The translations under genes were made by a program, and so were the position numbers. This document shows, piece by piece, positions 27,241-36,088 of a stretch of 64,000 nucleotides of DNA. Source of the stretch: a virus. The number at the start of each line of letters is the position of its first letter. The first letter of the stretch is position 1. Under the pieces are notes generated by a model. That model was not told where the DNA came from and did no database searches. It saw only the letters and a program-made list of their open reading frames with translations. The stretch lies in the IMG/VR virus record IMGVR_UViG_3300037587_000923, positions 18,046-82,045 of that record; one strand, given 5' to 3'.

Positions 27241-27945
27241 TTATGGGTTATCTCCTATAGGCTCCCTTCTCCTGACTGCCATGGGTGTCACAAGATAGAA
27301 GCCTCCCTCTACTTGCGGGTTAAAATAAAACCTCGTATCTTGCAGGGTTATGTCCATTATGGTCTCGCCATATGGTACGAGTGCTGCGCTAAGATCTTGA
27401 TCTCTCTGCATAGCCCTTCTTACCATCTTTGAATACAGAGTCTTTCTGGTTTCTGCTGACTCTTCGTCATTGTCATAAAACAGTGTAGTGATAAGAAAAG
27501 GGTAGGTTGCCTCTTCTTTTATATGGGGTACTGTCTTCTGAACCCAATTCTCAAGCATTAAATAAAGGAAGATGCCCCTGGAATCTTCTATATAGTTGAA
27601 GTTCCTTGGCATCCCTTTTCTTATATATATGTGCTCTCCGGTATCGGTGATATTTGCCTCTGCAAAATTATTATAAAGTGTAAGTTCGGTGTCCGACTCT
27701 ACCGACTTAACTCTATACCATGAGCTAGATCCTGCGATTCTTATAGCTCCACCTTTGACTATCTTATCGCCATCAGCGCCTGAGCTTCGTAGTTCGGTCA
27801 AGAAAACTGTAGATGCGCCGGTAACAGTCGGGGATCCATTCTGAAACGTCAAGGTGCCGATCAGGTCGTTTTTGAACTCGGTAATAATATCAGTATCATT
27901 CCTGAGTTGAGTTATAATGGCGTCCTGTAAATTCTCTGCGCTCAT
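27241..27945 (-). CDS. Tail terminator/completion protein candidate
   Basis: 234 residues in the lambda gpU position. Ends resemble a tail-completion protein (LQDAIITQLRNDTDIITEFK at the start; ETIMDITLQDTRFYFNP near the end). Residues about 28-105 look like an inserted beta domain (FQNGSPTVTGASTVFLTEL). Stop and start overlap with neighbours. Confidence 0.55.
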   Translation of the reverse strand: MSAENLQDAIITQLRNDTDIITEFKNDLIGTLTFQNGSPTVTGASTVFLTELRSSGADGDKIVKGGAIRIAGSSSWYRVKSVESDTELTLYNNFAEANITDTGEHIYIRKGMPRNFNYIEDSRGIFLYLMLENWVQKTVPHIKEEATYPFLITTLFYDNDEESAETRKTLYSKMVRRAMQRDQDLSAALVPYGETIMDITLQDTRFYFNPQVEGGFYLVTPMAVRRREPIGDNP

Positions 27946-28799
27946 TTTTGCCCCCTAAGCCACACCTCGTATTGCTTCATCTCTCTTTCAATGAAGACTT
28001 CAGACACTCCCCTGGCTCGCATTCTATTTATTTCATCTTGAAGGGATACGCCCATTTCTGAAATCTCTGTTTCTTTTTCAAGGGCCTTAGCTTCAGCTTT
28101 TGGTATAGGTATTTCCTCCACCTTCTCTACCTTCTCACCTCCAGTAGGCCTTACCGAATCTTGTCCCTTTATTGCGGCTGTTAGGACTTGTTGCATATCA
28201 CCCACAATCAAGTCTATGTCCTCACTGTCAAGCACCATAAACTGTATTCTTCTTGATGGAGGACCATATTCAAATGTGCCGAGTTTCCCGGATGCTATAT
28301 GACTATATCTTTTTACATATCCAAATAACTGGACAGTATCACCGGGCCCCCAATGTATTTTGGCTGGCCAAGCTCTATCCCCGGACATCACATCGTTGGG
28401 ATCGATCCTATCTTCAGCATCGGGGCCCAGGGGATTTTGTTTCTCCTTTGCTCTACCTGATGGATAATGCTGCTTGCCTTGTGGCCAGGTGCCTCCAAGA
28501 AAAATTCTTGCTTCTTCATCCGAGAAATCTTGACTTATCGAATTGAAAGTTGTCCCTGTCAGGAAGCCCGGATCTCCATCATGGGGAAGTACCGGTATTT
28601 TCTTTTTAAAGCTTTGATAGCCGCTACCCTTTTTAACTTGTGCTGCAAAGCGGGCGGCATACTTCCCCTTAGTTTGCCGGTATGCCCTGCTGGCTCCGAC
28701 CTGGTGAAGGTTGCCGGGTTGCATCGCGGATACAAGCCTGCCGACTGTCTCATCGATCTCTTTGAAGTTAGCGACTATGCCAAACTTTACTATGCTCAA
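27942..28799 (-). CDS. Virion morphogenesis (neck/tail-completion) protein candidate
   Basis: 285 residues in the gpZ-like position. Residues 1-160 look like HK97 gp10/Mu gpG-type morphogenesis proteins (helical start, then HYPSGRAKEKQNPLGPDAED and a small beta part). Residues about 200-285 are a charged helical extension (EKVEEIPIPKAEAKALEKE) of unknown use. Four-base overlap with the downstream gene. Confidence 0.5.
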   Translation of the reverse strand: MSIVKFGIVANFKEIDETVGRLVSAMQPGNLHQVGASRAYRQTKGKYAARFAAQVKKGSGYQSFKKKIPVLPHDGDPGFLTGTTFNSISQDFSDEEARIFLGGTWPQGKQHYPSGRAKEKQNPLGPDAEDRIDPNDVMSGDRAWPAKIHWGPGDTVQLFGYVKRYSHIASGKLGTFEYGPPSRRIQFMVLDSEDIDLIVGDMQQVLTAAIKGQDSVRPTGGEKVEKVEEIPIPKAEAKALEKETEISEMGVSLQDEINRMRARGVSEVFIEREMKQYEVWLRGQK

Positions 28800-29368
28800 T
28801 TACCCTCCAGCTTTATGGATATCTCATAGATCCCTTTCGCAAAGTAAGGATTAATATTTCCACTTATCTTGAGCTGTCTGCCATCATCATCCACTAGGGC
28901 ACTCTTCCTTGTTATGCCGTTTGGTTGACAGTAAAGAGAATATGTATCATCCTTACCGCCGAAACCCGGCAACACGACTCCACGGTCTGACATCTGAGTT
29001 ATCCCACCATCAGTTATTAAGCATGGGATTCCAGTTATGCCATCGACGAACTTCTTTGTTGTATCATCGAGGATCAAGGTTTTTATAGTATGGTTGCACC
29101 TGAAGAGCTTCGCATTATATTTAAAAAACTCGCTCGCTCTTTCATCTGGAACAAGACCAGCCACCAGGTAGTAAGTGAGGGATCCGCCCACCGTAACTGC
29201 TATGAGATCACCATCAACTACTCCGCTGTCTGTCTCAAACCATGCCTCGTACTCATGGGTAACGGCTTTAAGTTTGGGTTTTATATATACATAAATGTTG
29301 ATGTCGGTTGGGGTTCGCTTGATGACCCCGGCAACGCCAACACTCTGGATTGCATCGTTAACACTCAC
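28796..29368 (-). CDS. Head-tail connector region protein
   Basis: 190 residues, beta-rich (YEAWFETDSGVVDGDLIAVT, then YYLVAGLVPDERASEFFKYN). Overlaps neighbours on both sides. Similar beta-barrel proteins act as head-tail joining stoppers (gpFII-type), but sequence alone does not prove it. Confidence 0.45.
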   Translation of the reverse strand: MSVNDAIQSVGVAGVIKRTPTDINIYVYIKPKLKAVTHEYEAWFETDSGVVDGDLIAVTVGGSLTYYLVAGLVPDERASEFFKYNAKLFRCNHTIKTLILDDTTKKFVDGITGIPCLITDGGITQMSDRGVVLPGFGGKDDTYSLYCQPNGITRKSALVDDDGRQLKISGNINPYFAKGIYEISIKLEGN

Positions 29369-29817
29369 TATTCATCATCCCTATAATCATGCCCCACGGC
29401 ATCATCTATCAATCCGTGAGGATCCACTATATTTGTAAACAGATCATCTGCTTCGATGAACAAGTGAGCTGTAGTTGTGTCCTCTCTAGCTGCGACAAAA
29501 GCTGCCTCTATCTCTCTTATTAACTCACGAAGTCCTCTTGCGACCTGACTTAACTTCAGGCCTTCAACGTCGAACTTGGGAGTATGTTTCCTGAGCTGAT
29601 CATGGTAAAAGTACAGGTTCATTAACTCAATGAGCCAATACTGTTTCGTTGCATAGTCTTCGTCGGCTACTGACGCAGGGTTTTCATATCCCGTTCTTCT
29701 GGTTGCGTAGTCGTATGCCTTCTCGTCATCACCAAGCTCATAGGTAGAATCTATCCTGCGACCGTTTGTTAACCCTAGAGCTTTAAGTTCTGTTGTATCG
29801 AGATATTTTATAGCCAT
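29368..29817 (-). CDS. Head-tail adaptor candidate
   Basis: 149 mainly helical residues in the position of a gp6/gpW-like adaptor (ELMNLYFYHDQLRKHTPKFD). Start ATG 29817 lies just after a strong terminator-like hairpin, which would separate it from the capsid-proximal genes. Function by position. Confidence 0.45.
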   Translation of the reverse strand: MAIKYLDTTELKALGLTNGRRIDSTYELGDDEKAYDYATRRTGYENPASVADEDYATKQYWLIELMNLYFYHDQLRKHTPKFDVEGLKLSQVARGLRELIREIEAAFVAAREDTTTAHLFIEADDLFTNIVDPHGLIDDAVGHDYRDDE

Positions 29818-29823
29818 CGCATG

Positions 29824-29854
29824 CCTTTAAAAGGGCAGCCGGTGAGGGCCGCCC
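29824..29854 (-). terminator. Rho-independent terminator or attenuator inside the head operon
   Basis: On the minus strand AGGGCGGCC pairs with GGCTGCCCT (one G-U) around a CTCACC loop and is followed by TTTT. It lies between the gene at 29,868-30,296 and the connector genes, so it should lower expression of connector and tail genes relative to capsid. Confidence 0.7.
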
Positions 29855-29867
29855 TGTAGTTGATTAA

Positions 29868-30296
29868 TTATTCGCCAGTATCGCCTGACTGTTTTTCGTT
29901 ATCGGAAGTTCCGTCTTCGGACCCACTACCGGCTTCAGTGGTCTTGTTGTCTTCGGAGTCTTTGCCCCCGGTAGGCTCATTGCCTTCACCGGAACCATCT
30001 TCCTTCTTAGGAGGATTCTCCACCATCTCAACGAGCTGCTTCTGGGTGTGGTCGTCTATGACAACCTCTATGCCGTGCTTCTCCTTAATCAGGGCAGCCA
30101 GCTCGGTTTTGTTCATCTTCTCCGGCTTCTTATTAACCTTGGGCTGTTCGGCCTTGGCTTCCTCGCATATAATCATACCGGACTTTTTATCTTTCCTCTT
30201 AGCCCAGTAAGCAAACCTTTCGTAGTTCTTATCTTTCGGTGTTATTATCTGACCGGGGGTCTTCCCGAGTATCCTTACATTAACCTTATAGTCCAC
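29868..30296 (-). CDS. Capsid-proximal small protein with SAP/LEM-like segment
   Basis: 142 residues in the gpFI-like position after the capsid gene. Residues about 68-98 (MNKTELAALIKEKHGIEVVI) resemble the small two-helix SAP/Rho-N fold found in many phage head operon proteins. The C-terminal 45 residues are acidic and low-complexity. A packaging-accessory role like lambda FI is inference. Confidence 0.5.
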   Translation of the reverse strand: MDYKVNVRILGKTPGQIITPKDKNYERFAYWAKRKDKKSGMIICEEAKAEQPKVNKKPEKMNKTELAALIKEKHGIEVVIDDHTQKQLVEMVENPPKKEDGSGEGNEPTGGKDSEDNKTTEAGSGSEDGTSDNEKQSGDTGE

Positions 30297-30326
30297 AACA
30301 ACCTCCCTGGTTTATTGTTCATTTAA

Positions 30327-30359
30327 AAAAAGGGGACGCTCAAAAGGGCGTCCCCTTTC
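30327..30359 (-). terminator. Strong Rho-independent terminator after the capsid gene
   Basis: Minus strand: AAAGGGGACGC then a short loop and GCGTCCCC followed by a run of seven T. Very stable stem right after the major capsid stop, well suited to partial termination that keeps capsid mRNA in excess. Confidence 0.85.
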
Positions 30360-30381
30360 GCACTAACTATGTCATCAGGCC

Positions 30382-31641
30382 CTAAGCGTGTACTTTCAAC
30401 CTGAACCAGTTACACCTTGAGACCTTAGGCCCACCGTCTATACCAGCTCCTATTTCGAGCTTATATGGCACCTTCTCGTTGAAGTGTGTCCATGTGTAGC
30501 GGCCTGGTAGAGGCCTTGTCCAGCTCGCGCCTTTGATGAGGCTAGGAGTAGACAGCCAGTTGTTTGCGGCTACCCTGTCATTCGGTACTGCCGAGAACAG
30601 AACATAGCCTTCAGGGAGAAATTGCTTGTAAGCAGTTACCCTGTCTCCAAGGAGATAGTTGTTGCTCACTCCAGCGGTGAGGGTGATCGTGTTGCCAGAG
30701 ACACCACCAGTATCTATAGTAACTTCCTCCTCTTCGCCGAGAGTGTTCCTCAAAGTGAGGACGTCACCGGCTACAAACTCAGCCGCATTCACTACTTCAA
30801 GAGTAGTATCGGCTGCTGCTGAAGCTGCGGTAAGAGTTGTCTCCTCTGCATAGAGCCTGTTGTCCCTCTCGATATCAAGTCCTGTCAACGTCTTGAATAC
30901 GGCAGTCCTGTCAGCACTCTTCTCTGTGAGAGAAGGAGCGGCAACAACAGAAGCCTTGGTATCGTCAGCGTTGTAGAACTTCTCCAGGGTATTGACAGAC
31001 ATATACGCCTTCAGTGGGGTGAGCCCCAAAGAGGTCAACATGTGATTCATGGAACCGATCATGTCTGCCACAGGAGTTGCAGAGCCAGCAGTGGTCCATA
31101 CACCGCCAGAAGTCCATGGTGGAGAGGACGCATTGTCCGCAGAATACTTGGCAGGAATGTTGGGGTTGTAGGTATAGTTCACGCCATACCTTGCTTCCGA
31201 ATATGTATCGTTTATCAGAAGTTTGGAAGTAACGTACTCAATCAGGGTGTTGAGCCTAAGGTCGAGGAAATTCAAAGCAGCAGTCTGAAGACCTTCGCCC
31301 CACTTCTCGTTCGGTATCGCAGGGTTTACTGCTTTCTGGAGAACAGCCTCGTCATACTGAACGGCCTCTCTCCAATACCCTGCCGTGTGCTCTTTGTAGC
31401 TTGAGCCAGGTATCGCTACCCTGCTGTGATCTGCACCTAACTGAATAGGTGCTGTACGTCCGAATGCCCCGTTCTGGATAAGGTCTATGATCAGATCCTT
31501 ATCAACAAGCTTCATGGGCAGGAACGCATCTGTAAGCTTGAAGGCGTCTGACGCAGGCACAAACTCGTTGATGGTAGAATCCATCACGGCTGGCCTGAAG
31601 ACTCTAGCCTCCTGAAGCTTTAACAGTTCTTGTCCTGTCAT
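30382..31641 (-). CDS. Major capsid protein, lambda gpE family
   Basis: 419 residues with the layout of gpE-type HK97-fold capsid proteins: helical start (FKLTDAFLPMKLVDKDLIID), VNPAIPNEKWGEGLQTAALN, then the P-domain segment LTPLKAYMSVNTLEKFY and the late conserved FNEKVPYKLEIGAGIDGGP. Residues about 270-350 (TLEVVNAAEFVAGDVLTLRN) look like an inserted beta domain. Strong ribosome site upstream and terminator downstream. Confidence 0.88.
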   Translation of the reverse strand: MTGQELLKLQEARVFRPAVMDSTINEFVPASDAFKLTDAFLPMKLVDKDLIIDLIQNGAFGRTAPIQLGADHSRVAIPGSSYKEHTAGYWREAVQYDEAVLQKAVNPAIPNEKWGEGLQTAALNFLDLRLNTLIEYVTSKLLINDTYSEARYGVNYTYNPNIPAKYSADNASSPPWTSGGVWTTAGSATPVADMIGSMNHMLTSLGLTPLKAYMSVNTLEKFYNADDTKASVVAAPSLTEKSADRTAVFKTLTGLDIERDNRLYAEETTLTAASAAADTTLEVVNAAEFVAGDVLTLRNTLGEEEEVTIDTGGVSGNTITLTAGVSNNYLLGDRVTAYKQFLPEGYVLFSAVPNDRVAANNWLSTPSLIKGASWTRPLPGRYTWTHFNEKVPYKLEIGAGIDGGPKVSRCNWFRLKVHA

Positions 31642-31675
31642 TAGTTCCTCCTAATATAAAGGGTTAAGGTTTACT

Positions 31676-32338
31676 CTACGCTGACTGAACGCTTATGAGC
31701 TGAAGAGCCTGATTGTCCGCCTGAACGAAGTAATCAGCGTTGTTGACCTTTGCAATGTTGAATGTCCCGTTAATAAAGCCTTTGCCACCGAACTCTGTGG
31801 ATCCGTCGAACTCAGTAGTATCAAGATTTACCAAAGCCCTTGCGCTAAGCTCTGTACCGTCAGCAAGAACGAGTAGGTCGCTTGTGGCAGGAGTGTTCGT
31901 AAACACTTCACCAGTGCAAGTGATCTTCGTGAATCCTGCTCCAGCAGTTCCGCCACCAGCTGCGCTGACGATATCGATGGTGAGACTTGTCAAAGTTCCT
32001 GCATCAAGAGCTGACTCAGATACATCGTAGAACTTGACGAGATCTCCAACCTTGAACCTCTTCGCCAGTGCATCAGGGACGTCACACACGAAGTTTGTTG
32101 CGTTGGTAATGTCAGTCATTACTGCGTTGCTGAAGAATGGCATTGCATCATATGGAGATGCGGTCGCCCTTGCAAACAGATGTGGTCCCCGGGCAACCTC
32201 TGTGTCAGCAGATGATGTTCCGTACCTTGCGCTAGACCCATCTACAGTGATAGGTATGGTTGAGCCTGGATCCCCTATCATGGCGTCTTCGCCACCCTGG
32301 TTGGTATAAGGTGTTGTTACACCAGGAAATTCTTTCAT
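31676..32338 (-). CDS. Head decoration protein candidate (gpD-like)
   Basis: 220 residues between scaffold/protease and capsid genes, the lambda gpD position. Contains beta-tulip-like segments (GPHLFARATASPYDAMPFF at about 50) and an inserted beta stretch near 95-150 (VGDLVKFYDVSESALDAG). Larger than lambda gpD (about 110 residues). Would trimerise on the capsid surface. Confidence 0.65.
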   Translation of the reverse strand: MKEFPGVTTPYTNQGGEDAMIGDPGSTIPITVDGSSARYGTSSADTEVARGPHLFARATASPYDAMPFFSNAVMTDITNATNFVCDVPDALAKRFKVGDLVKFYDVSESALDAGTLTSLTIDIVSAAGGGTAGAGFTKITCTGEVFTNTPATSDLLVLADGTELSARALVNLDTTEFDGSTEFGGKGFINGTFNIAKVNNADYFVQADNQALQLISVQSA

Positions 32339-32394
32339 CTTTTACCTCCTTGTTAAGTTTTTGAAGTTATTTATTTGACTTGGCTGTGGCACTG

Positions 32395-32934
32395 CTAACC
32401 TTCTTCGTCAGACCTGCATGTTCCGGTGGCCTTTCTTGCGAGTCTCTTGCCGTCCTCTATGTCGGCAGCCTCTGTTGAGGAACCTGAGCCTTCTTTCTTG
32501 CCGTCGCCACCAAGAATAGAGGTATCAGAACCCTCGAGAGACTTCTCCCAGTCATCAACCTCCGCCTGAAACACTGCTGCGAAAGCTTTGCCTGACTCGC
32601 TCTCCTTAGTGAAGGTCTCGCCCTCCTTAAGGTGATCATTGAAGTCGACCATCTTCTTGGTCTTGGCGTGAATCTTCTCCGGAAGGTCAGACTCGGCAAG
32701 AATACCATCCTGAATAGAATCGGCTACAGCCTTGGCTCCTGCAGTCTCCATCAGGGCGATCTTCTTGGTGCTCTCCTTCCCTTCCGTCTCGAGAGTGCCT
32801 ATTGTGCCTTTAGCCTCTTCGAGTTGAGTAGATATCTTGCTATGGTTCTCTGCAGAAACGTAGCCTTCGCGGGCTTCTTTCTGTATAGCAGATACATGCT
32901 CTGGGTATTCGGATTTCAGTTCCTTTAAATCCAT
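32395..32934 (-). CDS. Internal-start scaffold protein (Nu3-like)
   Basis: 179 residues from an internal ATG at 32,934 (Met 342 of the protease), preceded by a near-perfect AAAGGAGGAA ribosome site eight bases away inside the coding frame. The product MDLKELKSEYPEHVSAIQKE and onwards is helical and charged, as expected of a scaffold. Same frame and stop as the protease. Confidence 0.75.
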   Translation of the reverse strand: MDLKELKSEYPEHVSAIQKEAREGYVSAENHSKISTQLEEAKGTIGTLETEGKESTKKIALMETAGAKAVADSIQDGILAESDLPEKIHAKTKKMVDFNDHLKEGETFTKESESGKAFAAVFQAEVDDWEKSLEGSDTSILGGDGKKEGSGSSTEAADIEDGKRLARKATGTCRSDEEG

Positions 32935-33957
32935 ACTTTCCTCCTTTACAGTTTTAGTTTTATTTCCGAGATCCTCTTTTGTGATTTTTGTAATGAGATT
33001 ATCGGGGACATTCGATACTGTCTCTGAGCTATCACCTCCTTTTGAGTTTGTTGATATAGCGCGGGTGCCGGCAGAGCAATCTAAAGAGCTATCGTGTCCT
33101 CCTATAATACTTTCAAGCGTTCCTATTTTGTGGACAAGCCCTCTTTCAAGAGCCTCTTTCCCGTTAAATATTTTGGAATCGGCAGTTTTGGTCTTTGCAT
33201 CGTCAACGGATATCCCAAGATTTTTGGCAATGCTCTCAACAAATATTTCATACAGACCATCAATCTCTCCTTGCATAAGATCCTCCCCTTCTTTAGAGAG
33301 AGGCTCCGCTTCCCTGGCAAGGCCTTTGTACTTCCCTTGATAAATGTATTTCTTTTTGACACCCTCATTCTCATAATATTTACTGTAGTCGTAGTGGGCC
33401 ATAATAACACCCACAGAGCCAATCAGGGCAGTTTCAGAAGAAGCAATAACCTCGTCGGCGGCACTGGCAATCCAATACGCAGCAGAAGCCGCCATGCCAT
33501 CCACATAAGCAGTTATCGGTTTTTCACCACGGTTTTCAAATATGAGATCGGCAAGTTCTTTTGTGCCGTCTATCGTCCCGCCAGGGCTACCGATTAAGAA
33601 AACAATACTTTCTACGCTATCGTCTGTGAGGGCTGCCTTGAAATCATTCCCGACAATTTCCATTGATGTAGCGCCCGAAAACTGCGTCATCATGTTGGCC
33701 TTTTTAAATAAGGGCCCTTTGACGGGAATAATAGCCTTACCGTTGGCGATGGACATTTCATGTGAATGTTCCATCTCACCAAGCATCTGTTCGCTCAACT
33801 CAATACCATGTATCTTGCGGCCGACAATTCCATGGATCTGGTCAAGCCAGCTTGGAGTAATAGCCCATGCGCTTTCGGTAAGCACACCGATCACGTTCTG
33901 ATATAATTGCTGCCCGACGTTTGTTGATAGCGATTTTTTGTGGTCGTTATTCTTCAT
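32395..33957 (-). CDS. Prohead protease (S49/SppA type) fused to scaffold
   Basis: 520 residues. Residues about 65-290 are an S49 serine protease: oxyanion turn LIGSPGG at 121, catalytic Ser 158 in YVDGMAASAAYWIAS and catalytic Lys in QGKYKGLA near 211. Residues about 340-520 are helical and acidic, as in scaffolds. In lambda the C protease gene contains the Nu3 scaffold as an internal start; the same design is visible here. Matures the prohead with portal and capsid. Confidence 0.9.
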   Translation of the reverse strand: MKNNDHKKSLSTNVGQQLYQNVIGVLTESAWAITPSWLDQIHGIVGRKIHGIELSEQMLGEMEHSHEMSIANGKAIIPVKGPLFKKANMMTQFSGATSMEIVGNDFKAALTDDSVESIVFLIGSPGGTIDGTKELADLIFENRGEKPITAYVDGMAASAAYWIASAADEVIASSETALIGSVGVIMAHYDYSKYYENEGVKKKYIYQGKYKGLAREAEPLSKEGEDLMQGEIDGLYEIFVESIAKNLGISVDDAKTKTADSKIFNGKEALERGLVHKIGTLESIIGGHDSSLDCSAGTRAISTNSKGGDSSETVSNVPDNLITKITKEDLGNKTKTVKEESMDLKELKSEYPEHVSAIQKEAREGYVSAENHSKISTQLEEAKGTIGTLETEGKESTKKIALMETAGAKAVADSIQDGILAESDLPEKIHAKTKKMVDFNDHLKEGETFTKESESGKAFAAVFQAEVDDWEKSLEGSDTSILGGDGKKEGSGSSTEAADIEDGKRLARKATGTCRSDEEG

Positions 33958-35608
33958 TCTTTTTTTCCTCCTCCTCTTCCTCCACTGCCGGAACGGTTTC
34001 TTTTTTTCTGCTGTCCTCGATCAACCTCTTATCTCTTTCTCTATTGAAGTCCTTGACCCCTATAGACCTGGCTGCCCTCTCGTCACTAACTCCTATCTTG
34101 GTGACGCCTTTGTGGTTATTGCCAAGGTATGCCGAAACTTTCCCAGCTATATCGCTCTCAAACTTTACATGGGGAGTTATTACCTCGACAAGCTCGGAGG
34201 GCTCGACATTATCTTTTATGATCTCCTCCTTACCGCCTTCATGATCTACAAACTCTTTCTCAAAGGTAGTTGGGAAGTCGGCGAGTATATGGGCTGCGTA
34301 AAAACATGCCCTAAGGAAATTGTATTGTATAAAGTGAGTGAACTTATGCTGCATGTTCTCTATGTCTATCTCGAGAGGTGACCTGGAGGCGCTTAGCGAT
34401 GAGTGGGTGGAGCCCCTTACATCACCTTGGAACATGTCTTGTGGTGACTGGGCGCCAGCACCAGCTATGTTGAGCAGGTCTCTGTTGTCTCCGTCAAGCC
34501 TAGACATCTGCGGAGCCTTAACGTCATACTCCATACCAGGCATCATGAATAGCTTAGACCCAGGGGTAAGCCTTTTTGTGAGACCAAAGGCGTCCTTCTC
34601 TTCGGCTGTCATCTTTTTGAATATGTGCCAGGCGAGCTTGCCAGCTGCTGTTTCGTTGAACTTGAATACGTTGGTATAGGAAGTGGCAGCCTTCTTGTGG
34701 TCTAGCTGCCATTTGATAGCATTCCAGTATAGATTGATCGCTTCGAGGATTGTTGATAGTTGAGATGTATCTCGGGCATACTCCATTATTCCCGACATGT
34801 TTTTCCAGTGGATGATGAAGCGTCTGTACCCGCCCATCTTCTTGAACCTTCTTTTATTGACTGTAGCTTTTGAGCTCTTGAGTTTGGTGGCATCTATTTT
34901 ATCTAAGACTTTCTTCTCTTTCAAGGGATCATACATTATGTTGATGTCAGGTATGATCTCCTTATCACCTATTTCATAGAATAGGGTTTCAGCAAAGTCA
35001 TCTGGATTGGTTATAAGACCGGTGTTGTTTTCACTATTACTGCCTCCACCTATCCTCGAGGGCTCGAAAGCCCTTACTGTCGCCTTGCCATCTTTATCAA
35101 ATGCCAACAAGAGAAATAGCTCTCCCTCTGCCTGCATCCTTGTAACCCATCCTGGGCTTCTGAAGTAGAGTTGGTTTCTATGTGAATACCAGAGGTCGTT
35201 TAGAAACCTTGATATCTTATGAACAGGTGAATAAAGAGAGAAGCCTGCGCCGGCTGTGTAGTCAGACTTTGAGTTTATACTCGCATTGATAGGGCCAAAT
35301 GTTCTGTACTTGTTCCAGCATTTAATTTGGAGTTCGCGCCATTCAGGCTTAGAGTCTTTACCTTTTCCGTCCTGCTTGGTTGTCTCCTCTAGGTCATCGG
35401 ATTGGAATAATACATTCGTATTTTGCCATGGGGAGAGAGCAAGTAGCCTTAAAGATGGGTCTTCTTTGATTAGGGCTTCCCATTCCTCGCTATTGATAGC
35501 GCCTTCAAAAGCTTCTGGAACCGAGTTGGAGTTCTCTTTATTCTGGCTAGAAGCATTTCTTTTTGCCGGCTTGCGCGGCTGGTTCTTTTTGGTCTTTCCC
35601 TCTGACAT
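33947..35608 (-). CDS. Portal protein, lambda family
   Basis: 553 residues. Signs of lambda-type portals: INASINSKSDYTAGAGFSLY at about 105, YFRSPGWVTRMQAEGELFLL, WKNMSGIMEYARDTSQLST, and near 410 the segment GDVRGSTHSSLSASRSPLEI. First in the late operon, just left of the control region. Forms the dodecameric DNA gate. No terminase gene lies beside it; the large subunit is 13 kb away on the other strand. Confidence 0.88.
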   Translation of the reverse strand: MSEGKTKKNQPRKPAKRNASSQNKENSNSVPEAFEGAINSEEWEALIKEDPSLRLLALSPWQNTNVLFQSDDLEETTKQDGKGKDSKPEWRELQIKCWNKYRTFGPINASINSKSDYTAGAGFSLYSPVHKISRFLNDLWYSHRNQLYFRSPGWVTRMQAEGELFLLLAFDKDGKATVRAFEPSRIGGGSNSENNTGLITNPDDFAETLFYEIGDKEIIPDINIMYDPLKEKKVLDKIDATKLKSSKATVNKRRFKKMGGYRRFIIHWKNMSGIMEYARDTSQLSTILEAINLYWNAIKWQLDHKKAATSYTNVFKFNETAAGKLAWHIFKKMTAEEKDAFGLTKRLTPGSKLFMMPGMEYDVKAPQMSRLDGDNRDLLNIAGAGAQSPQDMFQGDVRGSTHSSLSASRSPLEIDIENMQHKFTHFIQYNFLRACFYAAHILADFPTTFEKEFVDHEGGKEEIIKDNVEPSELVEVITPHVKFESDIAGKVSAYLGNNHKGVTKIGVSDERAARSIGVKDFNRERDKRLIEDSRKKETVPAVEEEEEEKKNEE

Positions 35609-35677
35609 TAATACTCCTGATCCACCTTTAACTTTGAATTTTGCCCTTTACTTATAGCTGCACTTTTTGGACAGGCT

Positions 35678-35705
35678 ATTTTAAGAGTGATGGAAGTGCC
35701 TGCAA
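35678..35705 (-). promoter_or_regulatory. Weak leftward promoter candidate for the late operon
   Basis: Minus strand TTGCAG, 16 bases, TAAAAT, placed 70 bases before the portal start. The -35 box is poor, so an activator would be needed, which fits late-gene control. Confidence 0.3.
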
Positions 35706-35725
35706 TTACAAGCATTTATTTTTGG

Positions 35726-35744
35726 ATTTAGGCATGCTGAAAAA
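35726..35744 (+). repeat. 19-base motif shared with 44,499-44,517
   Basis: ATTTAGGCATGCTGAAAAA occurs here, upstream of the rightward promoter, and again at 44,499-44,517, upstream of another promoter-like sequence. The palindromic GCATGC core suggests a regulator-binding site. Confidence 0.5.
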
Positions 35745-35769
35745 TATAAAAATAATTCCACTTTTCTTG

Positions 35770-35798
35770 TTGACTTTCATTGATGATTAATTTATGAT
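35770..35798 (+). promoter_or_regulatory. Rightward early promoter
   Basis: TTGACT, exactly 17 bases, TATGAT: five and five matches to the sigma70 consensus with optimal spacing. Would start transcription near 35,805 and drive the early + strand genes. Confidence 0.75.
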
Positions 35799-35815
35799 GA
35801 TGAATAGTTAATGAC

Positions 35816-35864
35816 GAAGGCGGATAACAATAAAAACAAGAGGGGTCTTTAGGCCTCCGCCTTC
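35816..35864 (+). promoter_or_regulatory. Leader hairpin in the early mRNA
   Basis: GAAGGCGGA pairs with TCCGCCTTC across a 31-base loop holding a small GAGG/CCTC stem. It begins about 12 bases after the predicted transcript start. Could be an attenuator or RNA-stabilising element. Confidence 0.45.
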
Positions 35865-35876
35865 ATTGAGAAGTTG

Positions 35877-36088
35877 GGTGGCCAGCCGTTAACATAAACA
35901 ATAAAAGGAGTGAATATGACTGATATGACTGAGAAAGAAATTGAAGTAGCAGACATCCTGTTAGAGGCAATAGTGAAAACAAGGAGTAAAAGACTATTTG
36001 GTATCACACGAGCAGTTTCTGATTACGCTCAATTTATTTCAGCGGCTTGTAAAAGGGCAAGTATTAATTAACTAGAAGGCTGGCCACC
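35877..36088 (+). repeat. 11-base inverted repeat flanking a 51-codon gene
   Basis: GGTGGCCAGCC at 35,877-35,887 and its exact complement GGCTGGCCACC at 36,078-36,088 bracket the small gene at 35,916-36,071. The arms could pair in the mRNA, or mark the ends of an inserted unit. Confidence 0.5.
35916..36071 (+). CDS. Small early hypothetical protein
   Basis: 51 residues from ATG 35916 after AAAAGGAG; first gene behind the early promoter. Helical and mildly basic at the C-terminus, no motif. The flanking inverted repeat is its main peculiarity. Function unknown. Confidence 0.5.
   Translation: MTDMTEKEIEVADILLEAIVKTRSKRLFGITRAVSDYAQFISAACKRASIN

Larger units (their letters stand above)
35609..35915. 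other. Divergent control region between late and early genes
   Basis: About 300 bases without a gene between the leftward portal operon and the rightward early genes. It holds a rightward sigma70-type promoter (35,770-35,798), a weaker leftward candidate (35,678-35,705), a GCATGC-centred motif shared with 44,499-44,517, and a 9-bp inverted repeat (35,816-35,864) that would fold in the early mRNA leader. Confidence 0.7.

Noticed and set aside
35823-35833. lac-operator-like GGATAACAAT
   Set aside because: Only a short chance match without dyad partner.
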